Of a DNA stretch of 64,000 bases, positions 1-9,498 are shown one piece after another. This DNA comes from G965212025 sp965212025 (GTDB lineage Bacteria > Pseudomonadota > Gammaproteobacteria > Poriferisulfidales > Oxydemutatoraceae). The stretch lies in the NCBI GenBank assembly GCA_965212025.1, contig OZ243039.1, positions 310,001 to 374,000 of the forward strand, in the 5' to 3' direction. Positions within the stretch are counted from its first letter, which is position 1. The number at the start of each line of letters is the position of its first letter. Under the pieces are notes generated by a model. It was not told the DNA's origin and searched no databases. It saw only the letters and a program-made list of their open reading frames with translations. Position numbers and translations under genes: made by a program.

Positions 1-230
1 ATGACCGATGTTATCGGCCTTTTATGCTTGTTACGCCTGAGCAGGGAGTTTATCATCCGGCTTGCTGTAAAACGTGCTTCCGTTTCTGTAAACGGTTTTG
101 GTTTTGGAGTTTCCCGCAAAAAAAACAAGCGCAAAGATTTTCTCGAGGGAGAATACCGGCGGCGCGATTAAGCACAGTTTCCCGATTCAACTCCGGGGCT
201 TTGGGAATTCAAATTTAATCAGGATCAGAG

Positions 231-1352
231 ATGAGAATAGGCATCTGCAATGAGACGCATGGTGATGAGAGACGCGTTGCACTTGTACCGAGTATCGTAG
301 AAAAATTAAAGAAAGAAAAAGCGGAAGTTTTTATCCCCGCTGGTGCCGGAGAAGCAGCACACTACCGCGACGATGCATACCTGAAGGCCGGTGCGACTGT
401 TGTCGAAAAGACAGAAGAACTGGATGTTTTGTTTCGCATTTGCCCGCCTACGGCAGCAGAAATTTCAGGACTGAAAAAAGGCAGCACCCTGATTGGCTTT
501 TTGAACCCCACGGGGGATCGGGAAGTCATAGAGGCACTGTGTGAACGAGACATTAACAGCTTCGCTTTTGAATTGATGCCGCGAACCACGAGGGCACAGT
601 CCATGGATGCCTTGTCATCCCAGCGTTCAATAGCCGGTTACCGGGCGGTCTTGGAGGGAGCGAATTTACTCAGCAAATTTTTGCCAATGCTAACCACTCC
701 AGCCGGGACTGTAAGGCCGGCTCAGGTTTTGGTCATCGGTGTGGGTGTTGCCGGCTTGCAAGCCATCGCAACAGCCAGACGCCTCGGTGCCATGGTAGAG
801 GCTCAGGACGTGCGCCCCGAGTCCCGGGAGCAGGTTGAGTCCCTGGGGGCAAAATTTATTTCTCCTGGATTGGAAGCGGGTGGCAGCGGCGGATACGCGC
901 GGGAGCTCACAACTGAAGAAAAAGCAAAACAGGGAGAACTCCTCGCCAAACATATTGCCAAAGCAGATATCGTGATTACGACCGCGGCGATTCCCAATCG
1001 TAAATCGCCAGTCATCGTGCGGACTTCCGTAGTGGAAATGATGCGCGCAGGCTCGGTGATCGTCGATGGGGCAGCTGAAGGCGGCGGCAACTGTGAGCTC
1101 AGCCAGCCTGGAAAGACCATCAGCCACAACGACGTAATCATTCACGCACCATTGAATCTGCCAGCCCGAATCGCCACGCACGCGAGTGACATGCTGGCAA
1201 GGAACTTTTATAACCTGGCGAGATTATTTATCGCTGAAGGTGAAATATCCTTTGACTGGGAAGACGACATTCTGGCCGATTCCTGCATAACGCGTGATGG
1301 CAAAGTCTCTCACCCGCAGGTTCGCGAGTTCATGGGGGAAGAAAGCAAATGA
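231..1352 (+). CDS. pntAA: NAD(P) transhydrogenase subunit alpha, part 1 (PntAA)
   Basis: This is the NAD(H)-binding domain I of the proton-translocating transhydrogenase, which moves hydride between NADH and NADP+ at the cost of proton flow and so supplies NADPH. The protein is 373 aa and soluble, facing the cytoplasm. The N-terminus (MRIGICNE) and the Rossmann loop GVGVAG at about residues 170-175, followed by an acidic stretch (EAQDVRPESREQ), are typical of the alanine dehydrogenase/PntA family. In enterobacteria PntA is one polypeptide; here it is split into a soluble part and a small membrane part, as in Pseudomonas and many alphaproteobacteria. Its stop overlaps the next start by 4 bp (ATGA), so the two are translationally coupled. 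The first gene of a pntAA-pntAB-pntB operon. Function is secure. Confidence 0.95.
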   Translation: MRIGICNETHGDERRVALVPSIVEKLKKEKAEVFIPAGAGEAAHYRDDAYLKAGATVVEKTEELDVLFRICPPTAAEISGLKKGSTLIGFLNPTGDREVIEALCERDINSFAFELMPRTTRAQSMDALSSQRSIAGYRAVLEGANLLSKFLPMLTTPAGTVRPAQVLVIGVGVAGLQAIATARRLGAMVEAQDVRPESREQVESLGAKFISPGLEAGGSGGYARELTTEEKAKQGELLAKHIAKADIVITTAAIPNRKSPVIVRTSVVEMMRAGSVIVDGAAEGGGNCELSQPGKTISHNDVIIHAPLNLPARIATHASDMLARNFYNLARLFIAEGEISFDWEDDILADSCITRDGKVSHPQVREFMGEESK

Positions 1353-1666
1353 TTGAAGACTGGGCGGCCATACAGGGTCTTGCCGCGTTGTATATTTTTC
1401 TTTTGGCGGCCTTTACCGGTTACGAAGTCATAAACCGGGTTCCGGCGATTTTGCATACACCATTGATGTCCGGTTCGAACTTTGTCCACGGCATTGTTCT
1501 GGTGGGTGCCATGGTTGCTTTGGGGCAAACCGATTCGGATAGCGTGGGTCAGCTTGTGATTGGATTTCTGGGTGTGGTTCTGGCGGCAGGAAACGCAGTC
1601 GGTGGATACGTTGTGACCGAAAGGATGCTGCAAATGTTCAGCCGAACCAAAGCAAAAAAACAATAA
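1349..1666 (+). CDS. pntAB: NAD(P) transhydrogenase subunit alpha, part 2 (PntAB)
   Basis: This 105 aa membrane protein is the small separate domain II piece of the split alpha subunit. It has about three hydrophobic helices (residues ~10-25, ~42-62, ~65-88) and the family signature around LHTPLMSGSN FVHGIVLVG. It anchors PntAA to the inner membrane and forms part of the proton channel with PntB. It overlaps pntAA by 4 bp and is followed 30 bp later by pntB, so the three subunits are clearly co-transcribed. Length and position agree with other split transhydrogenases. Confidence 0.93.
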   Translation: MIEDWAAIQGLAALYIFLLAAFTGYEVINRVPAILHTPLMSGSNFVHGIVLVGAMVALGQTDSDSVGQLVIGFLGVVLAAGNAVGGYVVTERMLQMFSRTKAKKQ

Positions 1667-1696
1667 CGCAAGCATCAAATTGAAGGAAATAATTTC

Positions 1697-3127
1697 GTGG
1701 ATATAGTCGTTCAAGCTGTTTATTTTGTAACAGCCATCCTTTTTATTTACGGTCTGCGCCAAATGAGTTCGCCGGTGACCGCCAGGCGCGGCATCATTTG
1801 GGCGGGAGCGGGCATGGTTGGTGCGGTGCTGATCACTTTCTTTTGGTCAGGGCTGGGTAATTTCTTTCTGATAACAAGCGCCATACTGCTAGGTGGCGTA
1901 CTTGCATGGGTGTCTGGCAAACGTGTGCAAATGACCGATATGCCGCAAATGGTGGCGTTGTACAACGGCATGGGTGGCGGTGCCGCAGCCTGTATCGCAG
2001 CCCTTGAGTTAATGAAGGATGGAGCGGTGGTGTCATCGACTGGCGTGGTGCCGGACATCATCTCAGCTGGCGCTCACCATGGCTCGGGAGTTCTGATCCT
2101 GGCTCTCTTGGGCGGGCTCATTGGAACGGTTTCTTTTTCCGGCTCATTGATTGCCTTCGGGAAATTACAGGGTCTGATCAACAAAAGCCTTTCTTTTACA
2201 GGTCAGCACTACCTCAATTTCGCGTTGCTGGCCGGTTTGTTTATCGTTGGTGCCTACCTGGGCTTCGCGGACGCACCACACGGATTCTTTATTTTCTTGT
2301 TCTTCATGGGCGCACTCGTGCTTGGCGTCACCATGACCCTGCCGATCGGTGGCGCTGACATGCCCGTTGTGATCTCTCTTTACAATGCCTTGACTGGGTT
2401 GGCAGTCGCTTTTGAAGGCTTCGTGATAGACAACGCAGCGATGATCGTTGCCGGAACTGTTGTCGGTTCAGCAGGAACCTTGTTGACCCAATTGATGGCG
2501 AAAGCGATGAACCGTTCATTGGCAAATGTCTTGTTTTCCGGCTTCGGCACTACGGTTCAAGACGACGACGGTGAAGTTGGTGGCCTCATGAGAGCTTTAG
2601 AGCCGAACGATGCCGCTGCCGCAATGGCTTATGCAAACCAGGTCATTATCGTGCCAGGCTACGGGATGGCAGTCGCGCAGGCGCAGCATAAAATTTGGGA
2701 ATTTTCCCAACTGCTTGAAGAGGCAGGCGTCGTGGTCAAGTTCGCCGTCCATCCAGTGGCTGGCCGAATGCCGGGACACATGAATGTACTCTTGGCTGAA
2801 GCCGGTGTGCCGTACGACAAAATCTTTGAACTGGAAGAGATCAATGCCGAATTTCCGCAAACAGACGTGGCTCTGGTTATCGGCGCCAACGACGTCGTAA
2901 ATCCGGACGCCAGAAGCAAAAAGTCCAGCCCTATTTACGGCATGCCAATTCTGGACACCGACAAAGCGGGCACCTGTATCGTCATCAAACGTGGTCAGGG
3001 AACTGGGTTTTCAGGGATTCAGAACCGCCTGTTCAGCCTGGAAAACACGCGCATGCTCTATGGAGACGGAAAGAAGGTTGCCAATGACTTGATTGCACAG
3101 ATCAAACTATTGCAGCTGACTGACTGA
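1697..3127 (+). CDS. pntB: NAD(P) transhydrogenase subunit beta (PntB)
   Basis: The 476 aa beta subunit carries the rest of the proton-translocating membrane domain (about eight to nine helices in residues 1-265) and the NADP(H)-binding domain III at the C-terminus. Motifs include VPGYGMAVAQAQ near residue 316, the GRMPGHMNVLLAEA segment, and VIGANDVVNP near residue 394. The start is GTG, preceded by a GAAGGAAA ribosome-binding site; no ATG fits as well. It completes the transhydrogenase operon with pntAA and pntAB. Length matches the family (about 460-480 aa). Confidence 0.95.
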   Translation: MDIVVQAVYFVTAILFIYGLRQMSSPVTARRGIIWAGAGMVGAVLITFFWSGLGNFFLITSAILLGGVLAWVSGKRVQMTDMPQMVALYNGMGGGAAACIAALELMKDGAVVSSTGVVPDIISAGAHHGSGVLILALLGGLIGTVSFSGSLIAFGKLQGLINKSLSFTGQHYLNFALLAGLFIVGAYLGFADAPHGFFIFLFFMGALVLGVTMTLPIGGADMPVVISLYNALTGLAVAFEGFVIDNAAMIVAGTVVGSAGTLLTQLMAKAMNRSLANVLFSGFGTTVQDDDGEVGGLMRALEPNDAAAAMAYANQVIIVPGYGMAVAQAQHKIWEFSQLLEEAGVVVKFAVHPVAGRMPGHMNVLLAEAGVPYDKIFELEEINAEFPQTDVALVIGANDVVNPDARSKKSSPIYGMPILDTDKAGTCIVIKRGQGTGFSGIQNRLFSLENTRMLYGDGKKVANDLIAQIKLLQLTD

Positions 3128-3161
3128 TCTGGCTGATACTCCCGACTAAAAACCAACCCCT

Positions 3162-3695
3162 ATGAAACTCCTGCTCCTTGATCGTGACGGGGTCATTAAC
3201 GAAGACCTTGGATATTTGAAATCAGCATCTGAGTGGCGTGCCTTGCCTGGCAGTCTTGAAGCGATAGCACGCCTTAGCCAGAACGGCTGGTTTGTAACAT
3301 TGGTATCCAACCAGTCTGCCTTGGGCAGGAAAACCCTTTCTTTGGACAATCTGGCAGAAATCCAGGGAAAACTCCAAGCGGAGTCAGCCGCAACCGGAGC
3401 AGCCATAGCCGGCCTGTCCTTTTGCCCCCACCTGCCAGACGCTGGTTGCGAATGCCGCAAACCAGCCCCCGGAATGCTTCTGAACATTGCCAAAAGACTG
3501 GATGTCGACCTGGCAGAAGTCCCATTCATTGGTGACAAGCTAAGCGACGTACTTGCTGCCAAAGCAGCGGGAGCGCGCCCCATGATGGTTTTGACAGGAC
3601 AGGGAAAGGAGGATGTGAAGATCCCTGGCTTCCCAAGTGATGTTCCTGTTTACCAGGATTTGGCAGAAGCCGCAGACCAACTGTTACGTGCCTAA
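3162..3695 (+). CDS. gmhB: D-glycero-beta-D-manno-heptose-1,7-bisphosphate 7-phosphatase
   Basis: A HAD-superfamily phosphatase of 177 aa that removes the 7-phosphate from heptose bisphosphate in the ADP-heptose branch of LPS core synthesis, in the cytoplasm. Visible motifs: the nucleophile motif DRDGVIN at residues 7-13, SNQSALGR near 45-52, the zinc-binding CPH...C-x-C cluster near 88-100, and the acidic motif FIGDKLSDV near 120. It lies 34 bp after pntB on the same strand. The last ~165 bp are repeated at 6531-6695, exactly 3000 bp downstream, as one edge of a segmental duplication. Confidence 0.92.
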   Translation: MKLLLLDRDGVINEDLGYLKSASEWRALPGSLEAIARLSQNGWFVTLVSNQSALGRKTLSLDNLAEIQGKLQAESAATGAAIAGLSFCPHLPDAGCECRKPAPGMLLNIAKRLDVDLAEVPFIGDKLSDVLAAKAAGARPMMVLTGQGKEDVKIPGFPSDVPVYQDLAEAADQLLRA

Positions 3696-3779
3696 ACAGA
3701 CCCGTTTCCAGGACCCAAAAACCTAGCCTGATCCAAGAATTGCGTGCCGCGCGCCGTACGCTAAGACTCATATCAAGAG

Positions 3780-4020
3780 TTATGCGTCTTATTGGAGGGA
3801 TCTTCCGATGGCTTCCTGCTGAGCCATATACCCAACGGCAACTGTTGACACCTGCTAAGGGCTAGACGTCTACTGCGGTGGCTCTGGCGAGCTCTGATGT
3901 TCTTCCGTACAGCTTCCTTTCTGCTGAGTGAGTCACGTGCCCACCGACAGCTGTTGATGCCTGCCAAGGGAGCCAGACGTCTCCTGCGGCTGCTTTGGCA
4001 AGCTCTGATTCGATGGCTCT
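3780..4020. repeat. Short copy of the ~100 bp tandem repeat family
   Basis: The gmhB-sulP1 gap holds two units plus a partial unit of the repeat that forms the long array at 6780-7945. Each unit has the core AGACGTCTCCTGCGG (or a one-base variant), followed by GCTTTGGCGAGCTC, TTCCGATAGCTTCCTGCT and a GTTGACACCTGCTAAG-type segment. The array ends in the coding tail of the hypothetical gene intact at 7903-8367 (ending in LAKAAAGDV on the minus strand). From there it jumps directly into the aldo-keto reductase relic, which marks a ~1.4 kb deletion relative to the second copy. Confidence 0.8.
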
Positions 4021-4045
4021 CAGGGTTAAATTCACGCCCTGAGTT

Positions 4046-4164
4046 AGGGCATAATCCATTTGTTCGAAAGCCTCGCTTTCGAAATTTTGTTCACCCTAGG
4101 TCATTGTGCCAAGACAAATCAGACTAAGCTGTAAGTCTGTATCGCCTAATTTTCTGTATTCCAA
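4046..4164 (-). pseudogene. 5' relic of the aldo-keto reductase gene
   Basis: About 120 bp match the first 38-40 codons of the intact reductase at 8461-9498, including its GGAGG-type ribosome-binding site and TTG start. The copy has a nonsense change (a TGG codon has become TAG) and is fused at its 3' end to the tail of the neighbouring hypothetical gene (the peptide MDYALTQGVN runs into LRAIESELAK). It is the deletion scar in copy 1 of the duplicated segment and cannot make a functional enzyme. Confidence 0.8.
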
Positions 4165-4387
4165 TTCAGCCCCTCCCTGTCAGTCAATCCAAACACGTTA
4201 TACGCTACACCACTTGTTCACGGCATCTCAATTTTGAGGCTTCCAAACGAACAAGACTGGCGAAGCACCAGTGTGATTCACGACAAAATATCAAGGTGGA
4301 CGCACAAGGTGCGGCGAAGCAAGCTGGCTTTGGGTCGCGGTTTTTTCGGCTTTTATGTGGGGAGGGGTTGATACCAACTTCAGGGAC

Positions 4388-6199
4388 ATGAAATTCTTGA
4401 CTGGCACTCTTACTTTTCTTGCTTCCCGGTTCTTACCTTTTCGTTCCTGGTACCGGGAACTCGGAAAGCCTGGCGTAATACGGGCAGACGTGGTGGCCGG
4501 CGTCACGGTTGCCATGCTGCTGGTTCCGCAAGCGATGGCGTACGCACATTTGGCTGGCCTGCCTGTTTACGTGGGTTTGTATGCAGCTTTAATTCCGGTC
4601 ATGGTGAGTGGGCTGATGGGATCGCTGCGGCAGATGTCAACTGGCCCGACAGCAATAGGCTCCTTGCTGACTTTTTCTGTCATTGGTCCCCTGTCCGGGG
4701 GTGACCCCGTGCTTTTTCTGACTTTGGCAACCATCCTCGCCATCATGGTCGGAACCATTCTGCTTATATTAGGCATGTTGAGCATGGGGCGCCTGGTGGT
4801 ATTTCTTTCACACCCGGTTTTGCTGGGGTTCACCAATGCCGCAGCGATTACGATCGTCATTTCCCAGCTTGGCCATGTTTTCGGCGTCGAGAAGGTGGCG
4901 GCGCATGAGAATTATCAAGTGCTGGAGGGCACCTTGATCGGGATTAGCGAGGGGTTCAGCACCCCCACTGTGCTCATGGCCTCCGCCGCTTTGCTGATTA
5001 TTCTGCTTTTGAAAAAATTCTCACCAAAAATACCTGCTGTGCTGGCAGCGGTCTTGCTGACCGGGCTGGCTTCCTGGCTTCTTGATTACGAAAAGGACAG
5101 TGGTGCCAAAGTCATTGGTCACGTGCCAACGGGGTTGCCGTCTTTACAGGTTCCGGACATTAACCTCTCTGCCATATCCTCCATGCTGACCATGGCTTTT
5201 GTAATCGTGCTGGCCGGCCTCGCCGAATCCATTTCCATTGCCAAAACAGCGGTGGCACGCACCCGGCAAAGAATGGACATAGACCAGCTCTTGATCAGCC
5301 AGGGATTATCCAATGTGGCCTCGGGTCTGTTCCAGGGATATCCTGTTGGCGGTTCTTTTTCCCGTACCGCCTTAAACCTGACCACCGGAGCACGTACTGG
5401 CTTCTCCTCAATCGTAACTGCGTTAGTAGTTGGCGTGGCACTGACTTTCCTGACTTCGAGCCTGTATCACCTGCCGATAGCCACTTTGGCAGTCGTGATC
5501 ATGCTCTCTGTCGGCGGCCTCATTCATATCCGCCCGTTCATTTCTGTCTGGCGTGTGCAAAAACTTGAGGGAGTCATCGCTCTGGTCACTTTCACCGTTA
5601 CGATTGTTTCGGCACCACAGATAGAGTACGGAATCCTCGCAGGTGTTCTCTCGTCTCTGTGCCTGCAAATTTACCGTGCCATGAAGCCAAAAACCGTGTT
5701 GGTCTCACGCAATCCGGATGGCTTTCTGGAGGATGCCAGCCTGAATCTGCTGCAGCTCTGTCCAAAAATTTCACTGATACGTTTTAATGCTCCCCTGCAT
5801 TTTGCCAACACGGGATACCTCGAAAATAAGGTGCTGGAACGGGTGGCGGCGGCACCCGAATTACAAGTCATAATCATTGATATGGTCGCAATGAATGACG
5901 TGGACTCCACAGGAGAGGAAATGTTGCACAGGTTGGTCGAGACCTTGCACGAGTCAGGAATTGAGTTTTTAATCGCCAGGCCACAACCATCCTTGCACAA
6001 GATTCTGCAACGTTCGGGGTTCACAGAGAGGCTCAGGCATCCTGTTTTCCGAACCCACGAAGCCGCACTGGAGCATGCCTGGCAGCTCCTGAAAACGGAT
6101 GACAAAAAATGCCCTCTGAAGAGTTGCGAGGCACAAGACTTCAGCACTTGTGTTTTGCAAGAGAAACCAACGCCGAAGCCGGTGCCTGAACAGGGTTAG
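4388..6199 (+). CDS. SulP-family anion transporter with STAS domain (copy 1)
   Basis: A 603 aa inner-membrane SulP (SLC26-type) permease, probably for sulfate or another inorganic anion such as bicarbonate; substrate cannot be read from sequence. About 12 membrane helices fill residues ~20-430. The N-terminal signature PQAMAYAHLAGLPVYVGLYAA is the SulP hallmark, and a C-terminal STAS domain (residues ~440-560) is followed by a Cys-containing tail. I chose the ATG at 4388 because it aligns with the start of copy 2; an in-frame ATG 33 bp upstream is blocked by a stop in copy 2. The C-terminal tail is identical in both copies, suggesting recent gene conversion or selection. Confidence 0.9.
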   Translation: MKFLTGTLTFLASRFLPFRSWYRELGKPGVIRADVVAGVTVAMLLVPQAMAYAHLAGLPVYVGLYAALIPVMVSGLMGSLRQMSTGPTAIGSLLTFSVIGPLSGGDPVLFLTLATILAIMVGTILLILGMLSMGRLVVFLSHPVLLGFTNAAAITIVISQLGHVFGVEKVAAHENYQVLEGTLIGISEGFSTPTVLMASAALLIILLLKKFSPKIPAVLAAVLLTGLASWLLDYEKDSGAKVIGHVPTGLPSLQVPDINLSAISSMLTMAFVIVLAGLAESISIAKTAVARTRQRMDIDQLLISQGLSNVASGLFQGYPVGGSFSRTALNLTTGARTGFSSIVTALVVGVALTFLTSSLYHLPIATLAVVIMLSVGGLIHIRPFISVWRVQKLEGVIALVTFTVTIVSAPQIEYGILAGVLSSLCLQIYRAMKPKTVLVSRNPDGFLEDASLNLLQLCPKISLIRFNAPLHFANTGYLENKVLERVAAAPELQVIIIDMVAMNDVDSTGEEMLHRLVETLHESGIEFLIARPQPSLHKILQRSGFTERLRHPVFRTHEAALEHAWQLLKTDDKKCPLKSCEAQDFSTCVLQEKPTPKPVPEQG

Positions 6200-6244
6200 C
6201 CGACTAGGGGAGTCACCGCCAAGAAAGGCCAGATCGGGAGCCTC

Positions 6245-6530
6245 ACACGCGCTGGAACTGCAGATCGCCCTTCCCCCCTCAAGGCCTTTCGCTTCAAGAC
6301 GGGTAGTAACCCACCGGTGCGGCGGCCGACAAAAGCCATCCTCGCTTTGAGACAGGTTTCGCAAATACGCGTGTTCAGGACGCCAAGCATGTAGTCGGCG
6401 TAGTTTCGTTCGTCTGTCACCAAGTACAGCACCTTTTCCAAGCACCTGTTCCAGCAGAGGCAGTAAATCCGGACTACGACGTTTGTGTTGGCGGCGTTTG
6501 GGCCAGGGATCGGGAAACAGGATCAGCATC
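6245..6530 (-). pseudogene. 3' relic of trmB (copy 1)
   Basis: This stretch matches the C-terminal third of the intact trmB at 11576-12304 (for example YLVTDERNYADYMLGVLN is readable on the minus strand) but carries several small deletions and frameshifts. It is cut off at about 6530, where the sequence switches abruptly to gmhB. The break point (after GATCAGCATC, matching 11873-11882 in the intact gene) is the junction between the two copies of the duplicated segment. Confidence 0.85.
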
Positions 6531-6695
6531 GGTAACAAGCTAAGCGACGTACTTGCTGCCAAAGCAGCAGGAGCGCGCCCCATGATGGTTTTGACAGGAT
6601 AGGGAAAGGAGGATGTGAAGATCTCTGGCTTCCCAAGTGATGTTCCTGTTTACCAGGATTTGGCAGAAGTCGCAGACCAACTGTTACACGCCTAA
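6531..6695 (+). pseudogene. 3' relic of gmhB
   Basis: This is a copy of the last ~165 bp of gmhB at an exact 3000 bp offset. It contains a CAG-to-TAG nonsense change (the TGQGKED region) and has no start. It marks the beginning of copy 2 of the tandem duplication. Confidence 0.85.
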
Positions 6696-6779
6696 GCAAA
6701 CCCGTTCCAAGATCCAAACAACCTGGCCTGACCCAACAATTGCGTACGGCGCGCCGTACGCTAAGCCGCATATCAAGTT

Positions 6780-7945
6780 ATGCGGCTTTGGCGAGCTCTG
6801 CCTTCCGATAGCCTTCCTGCTTAAGACATGAGACACATGCCCAACGCTGTTGACACCTGCTAAGAGGCCAGACGTCTCCTGCGGCAGCTTTGGCGAGCTC
6901 TGCCTTCCGATAGCTCCCTGCTTAAGACATGAGACACGTGCCCAACGCTGTTGACGCCTAAGGCCAGACGTCTCCTGCGGCAGCTTTGGCGAGCTCCGAT
7001 GCCCCTTCCGATAGCTTCCTGCTAAGACATGAGACACGTGCCCAACGCTGTTGACGCCTAAGGGGCTAGACGTCTCCTGCGGCGGCTTTGGCGAGCTCTG
7101 CCTTCCGATAGCTTCCTGCTGAGACACATGCCCAACGCTGTTGACACCTGCTAAGGAGCCAGACGTCTCCTGCGGCGGCTTTGGCGAGCTCCGATGCCCC
7201 TTCCGATAGCTCCCTGCTTAAGACATGAGACACATGCCCAACGCTGTTGACACCTGCTAAGAGGCCAGACGTCTCCTGCGGCAGCTTTGGCGAGCTCCGA
7301 TGCCCCTTCCGATAGCTTCCTGCTAAGACATGAGACACGTGCCCAACGCTGTTGACGCCTAAGGAGCCAGACGTCTCCTGCGGCGGCTTTGGCGAGCTCC
7401 GCCTTCCGATAGCTCCCTGCTATAAGACATGAGACACGTGCCCAACGCTGTTGACACCTGCTAAGGGGCTAGACGTCTCCTGCGGCGGCTTTGGCGAGCT
7501 CTGATGTTCTTCCGATAGCTTCCTGCTTGATGTGAGACATGAGACACGTGCCCAACGCTGTTGACGCCTAAGGGGCTAGACGTCTCCTGCGGCGGCTCTG
7601 GCGAGCTCCGCCTTCCGATAAGCTCCCTGCTATAAGACATGAGACACGTGCCCAACGGCAGTTGTTGACACCTGCTAAGGAGCCAGACGTCTCCTGCGGC
7701 GGCTTTGGCGAGCTCCGCCTTCCGATAGCTTCCTGCTTAAGACTGAGACACGTGCCCAAAACGGCAGCTGTTGACACCTGCTAAGGGGCCAGACGTCACC
7801 TGCGGCGGCTTTGGCGAGCTCTGATGTTCTTCCGATAGCTTCCTGCTTGATGTGAGACATGAGACACGTGCCCAACGGTAGCTGTTGACACCTGCTAAGA
7901 GGCTAGACGTCTCCTGCGGCGGCTTTGGCGAGCTCTGATTCGATG
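6780..7945. repeat. Tandem array of about 11 imperfect ~95-114 bp repeats
   Basis: I count eleven occurrences of the core AGACGTCNCCTGCGGC, at about 6868, 6966, 7068, 7163, 7265, 7368, 7470, 7575, 7684, 7791 and 7905, plus a partial unit at the left end. Spacing is 95-114 bp, so reading frames are not kept from unit to unit. Each unit includes about 33 bp equal to the last codons (ELAKAAAGDV, minus strand) of the gene at 7903-8367 followed by ~65 bp of flanking sequence (TTCCGATAGC, GAGACACGTGCCCAACG, TGTTGACACCTGCTAAG). The right-most unit is that gene's own 3' end, so the array seems to have grown by repeated copying of a gene tail. No spacers of constant size and no cas genes: this is not CRISPR. 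Confidence 0.85.
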
Positions 7946-8367
7946 GCTCTCAGGGATGCGTTGTAAGCATCAATGCTTTGACCGCCAGCCTTGGCAACGT
8001 CTTTCACCATTCCCCAAGCGGAATTCATTCTGTTTTGCACGGCGAAATTCTCACCGGCAGGCATCTCGGCTTTAATCGCTCTTTCCAGACCACGCAATGC
8101 CCTTTCTCTTTCTGCGGTATGCGCATCGGGAAAAATCAGATCTTTGACAAAGGAGATGATCCAGTCGACCGGCCCTTGCGGCCCTCTGTCAATGCGTGGG
8201 TTTCCGTTTTTATCGATGAGTAACTCGGGCGCAAACCCGCTTCCTGACCTTTCAAGTTTTCCGATTGCTTCCCGAAAACCAGAAAGCCCTCCCTTCTGTG
8301 AATAATCATATCTGCCAGTGTTCACGCTTGGTGTCGCGTATCTGGCTCCTATTACCGGGTGTGGCAT
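7903..8367 (-). CDS. Hypothetical protein whose 3' end seeds the repeat array
   Basis: A 154 aa soluble, charged protein with no family I recognise. Sequence begins MPHPVIGARYATPSVN and ends ELAKAAAGDV. I chose the ATG at 8367 because an AAGGAG ribosome-binding site lies 7 bases upstream; the longer reading from 8406 lacks one. No signal peptide or membrane helix is seen; the C-terminal half is mostly predicted helix. It lies convergent to gmhB and downstream of the aldo-keto reductase on the same strand. In copy 1 of the duplication this gene was deleted except for its last codons. The stop is TAG; in most repeat units the equivalent codon is TGG. Confidence 0.6.
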   Translation of the reverse strand: MPHPVIGARYATPSVNTGRYDYSQKGGLSGFREAIGKLERSGSGFAPELLIDKNGNPRIDRGPQGPVDWIISFVKDLIFPDAHTAERERALRGLERAIKAEMPAGENFAVQNRMNSAWGMVKDVAKAGGQSIDAYNASLRAIESELAKAAAGDV

Positions 8368-8460
8368 TGCGTTTCTCCTTCTGTCTGTAACTCCATCATC
8401 GCTCAACTCGCCTAATTGTCAGATCGCTGATTGAGTCCATTATACCACTGACCTGCCTGT

Positions 8461-9498
8461 TTACGGGGCTGGAAAGGGGAAATTCGTGTGCACAGCCTCT
8501 ATTTTTTCAATCAGATCCTGATCCAGCTTTATGCCTACGGTTTCGATATTGTCTCGTAGCTGCTCCATTGTTGTCGCTGCAACAATATTTGAAGTCAAAA
8601 ACTTTCTTCCATTGACCCACGCAAGTGCCAGTTGGGCGGGGCTCAAGCCTGCGTCCTTGGCAATGCGCGCATATTGCTCGGTTGCTGCTATGGAGTTGGC
8701 GCCCAGATAACGCCGAAATTGAGGGTAAAGAGTCAGCCTCGCATCCTTTGGTTTCTGGCCTTGTAAGTACTTGCCGGTCAGTACGCCAAAGCCTAGGGGT
8801 GAGTAAGCCAGCAACCCGGTTTTCTCACGATGCGCGAATTCCGCCAAACCTACCTCAAAAGAGCGATTCAGGAGATTGTATGGATTTTGTACGCTCACAA
8901 CACGAGGCCACCCCCGTTGTTCAGAAAGTCTCAGGTAGCTTGAAACCCCCCAAGCGGTTTCATTGGCTAGTCCGATATGTCGGACCTTCCCTTGGGATAC
9001 CGCGTCTGCCAAGGCTTCCAGCGTTTCTTCCAATGAGTCAGCTTGCTCATCTTCACTGTATGGATAACCCAAGGTGCCAAAAAAATTGGATGTGCGTGCC
9101 GGCCAGTGCACCTGATACAGATCAACATAATCCGTCCCCAGACGTTCGAGGCTTTTTTCAAGAGCCAGACTCACTTGCTCTTTTGTCAGACGCGAGCCTC
9201 CGCGCAAAAAAGTCATCCCGGTGGATGGCCCTGAAACCTTGGTTCCCAGGCAAACCTCGTTCCTTGTGCCGCGCTTCTTTAGCCATCTGCCAATAATCCT
9301 TTCGGTGTCTCCATAAGTGTCTGCCGAAACTGGAACAGGGTACATTTCTGCGGTATCAAAGAAATTCACTCCCTGCGTCAGGGCATAATCCATTTGTTCG
9401 AAAGCCTCGCTTTCGGAATTTTGTTCGCCCCAGGTCATTGTGCCAAGACAAATCAGACTAAGCTGTAAATCCGTATTGCCTAATTTTCTGTATTCCAA
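8461..9498 (-). CDS. tas: NADP-dependent aldo-keto reductase, Tas-like
   Basis: A 345 aa cytosolic aldo-keto reductase closest in length and sequence pattern to E. coli Tas. The catalytic tetrad is visible: Asp and Tyr in FFDTAEMYP (residues ~46-54), Lys in LGTKVSGP (~85), and His in QVHWP (~125). Physiological substrate unknown; Tas was found as a suppressor of tyrosine auxotrophy in starved E. coli. The start is TTG, made convincing by a strong GGAGGAG ribosome-binding site five bases upstream. It is divergent from sulP copy 2. The first ~40 codons also occur as a relic at 4046-4164. Confidence 0.88.
   Translation of the reverse strand: MEYRKLGNTDLQLSLICLGTMTWGEQNSESEAFEQMDYALTQGVNFFDTAEMYPVPVSADTYGDTERIIGRWLKKRGTRNEVCLGTKVSGPSTGMTFLRGGSRLTKEQVSLALEKSLERLGTDYVDLYQVHWPARTSNFFGTLGYPYSEDEQADSLEETLEALADAVSQGKVRHIGLANETAWGVSSYLRLSEQRGWPRVVSVQNPYNLLNRSFEVGLAEFAHREKTGLLAYSPLGFGVLTGKYLQGQKPKDARLTLYPQFRRYLGANSIAATEQYARIAKDAGLSPAQLALAWVNGRKFLTSNIVAATTMEQLRDNIETVGIKLDQDLIEKIEAVHTNFPFPAP

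Noticed and set aside
24..218. 64-codon ORF before pntAA
   Set aside because: No ribosome-binding site, composition unlike neighbours, no recognisable protein.
6780..7945. Possible CRISPR array
   Set aside because: Units are ~100 bp, vary along their whole length, have no unique spacers, and derive from a gene tail; no cas genes nearby.
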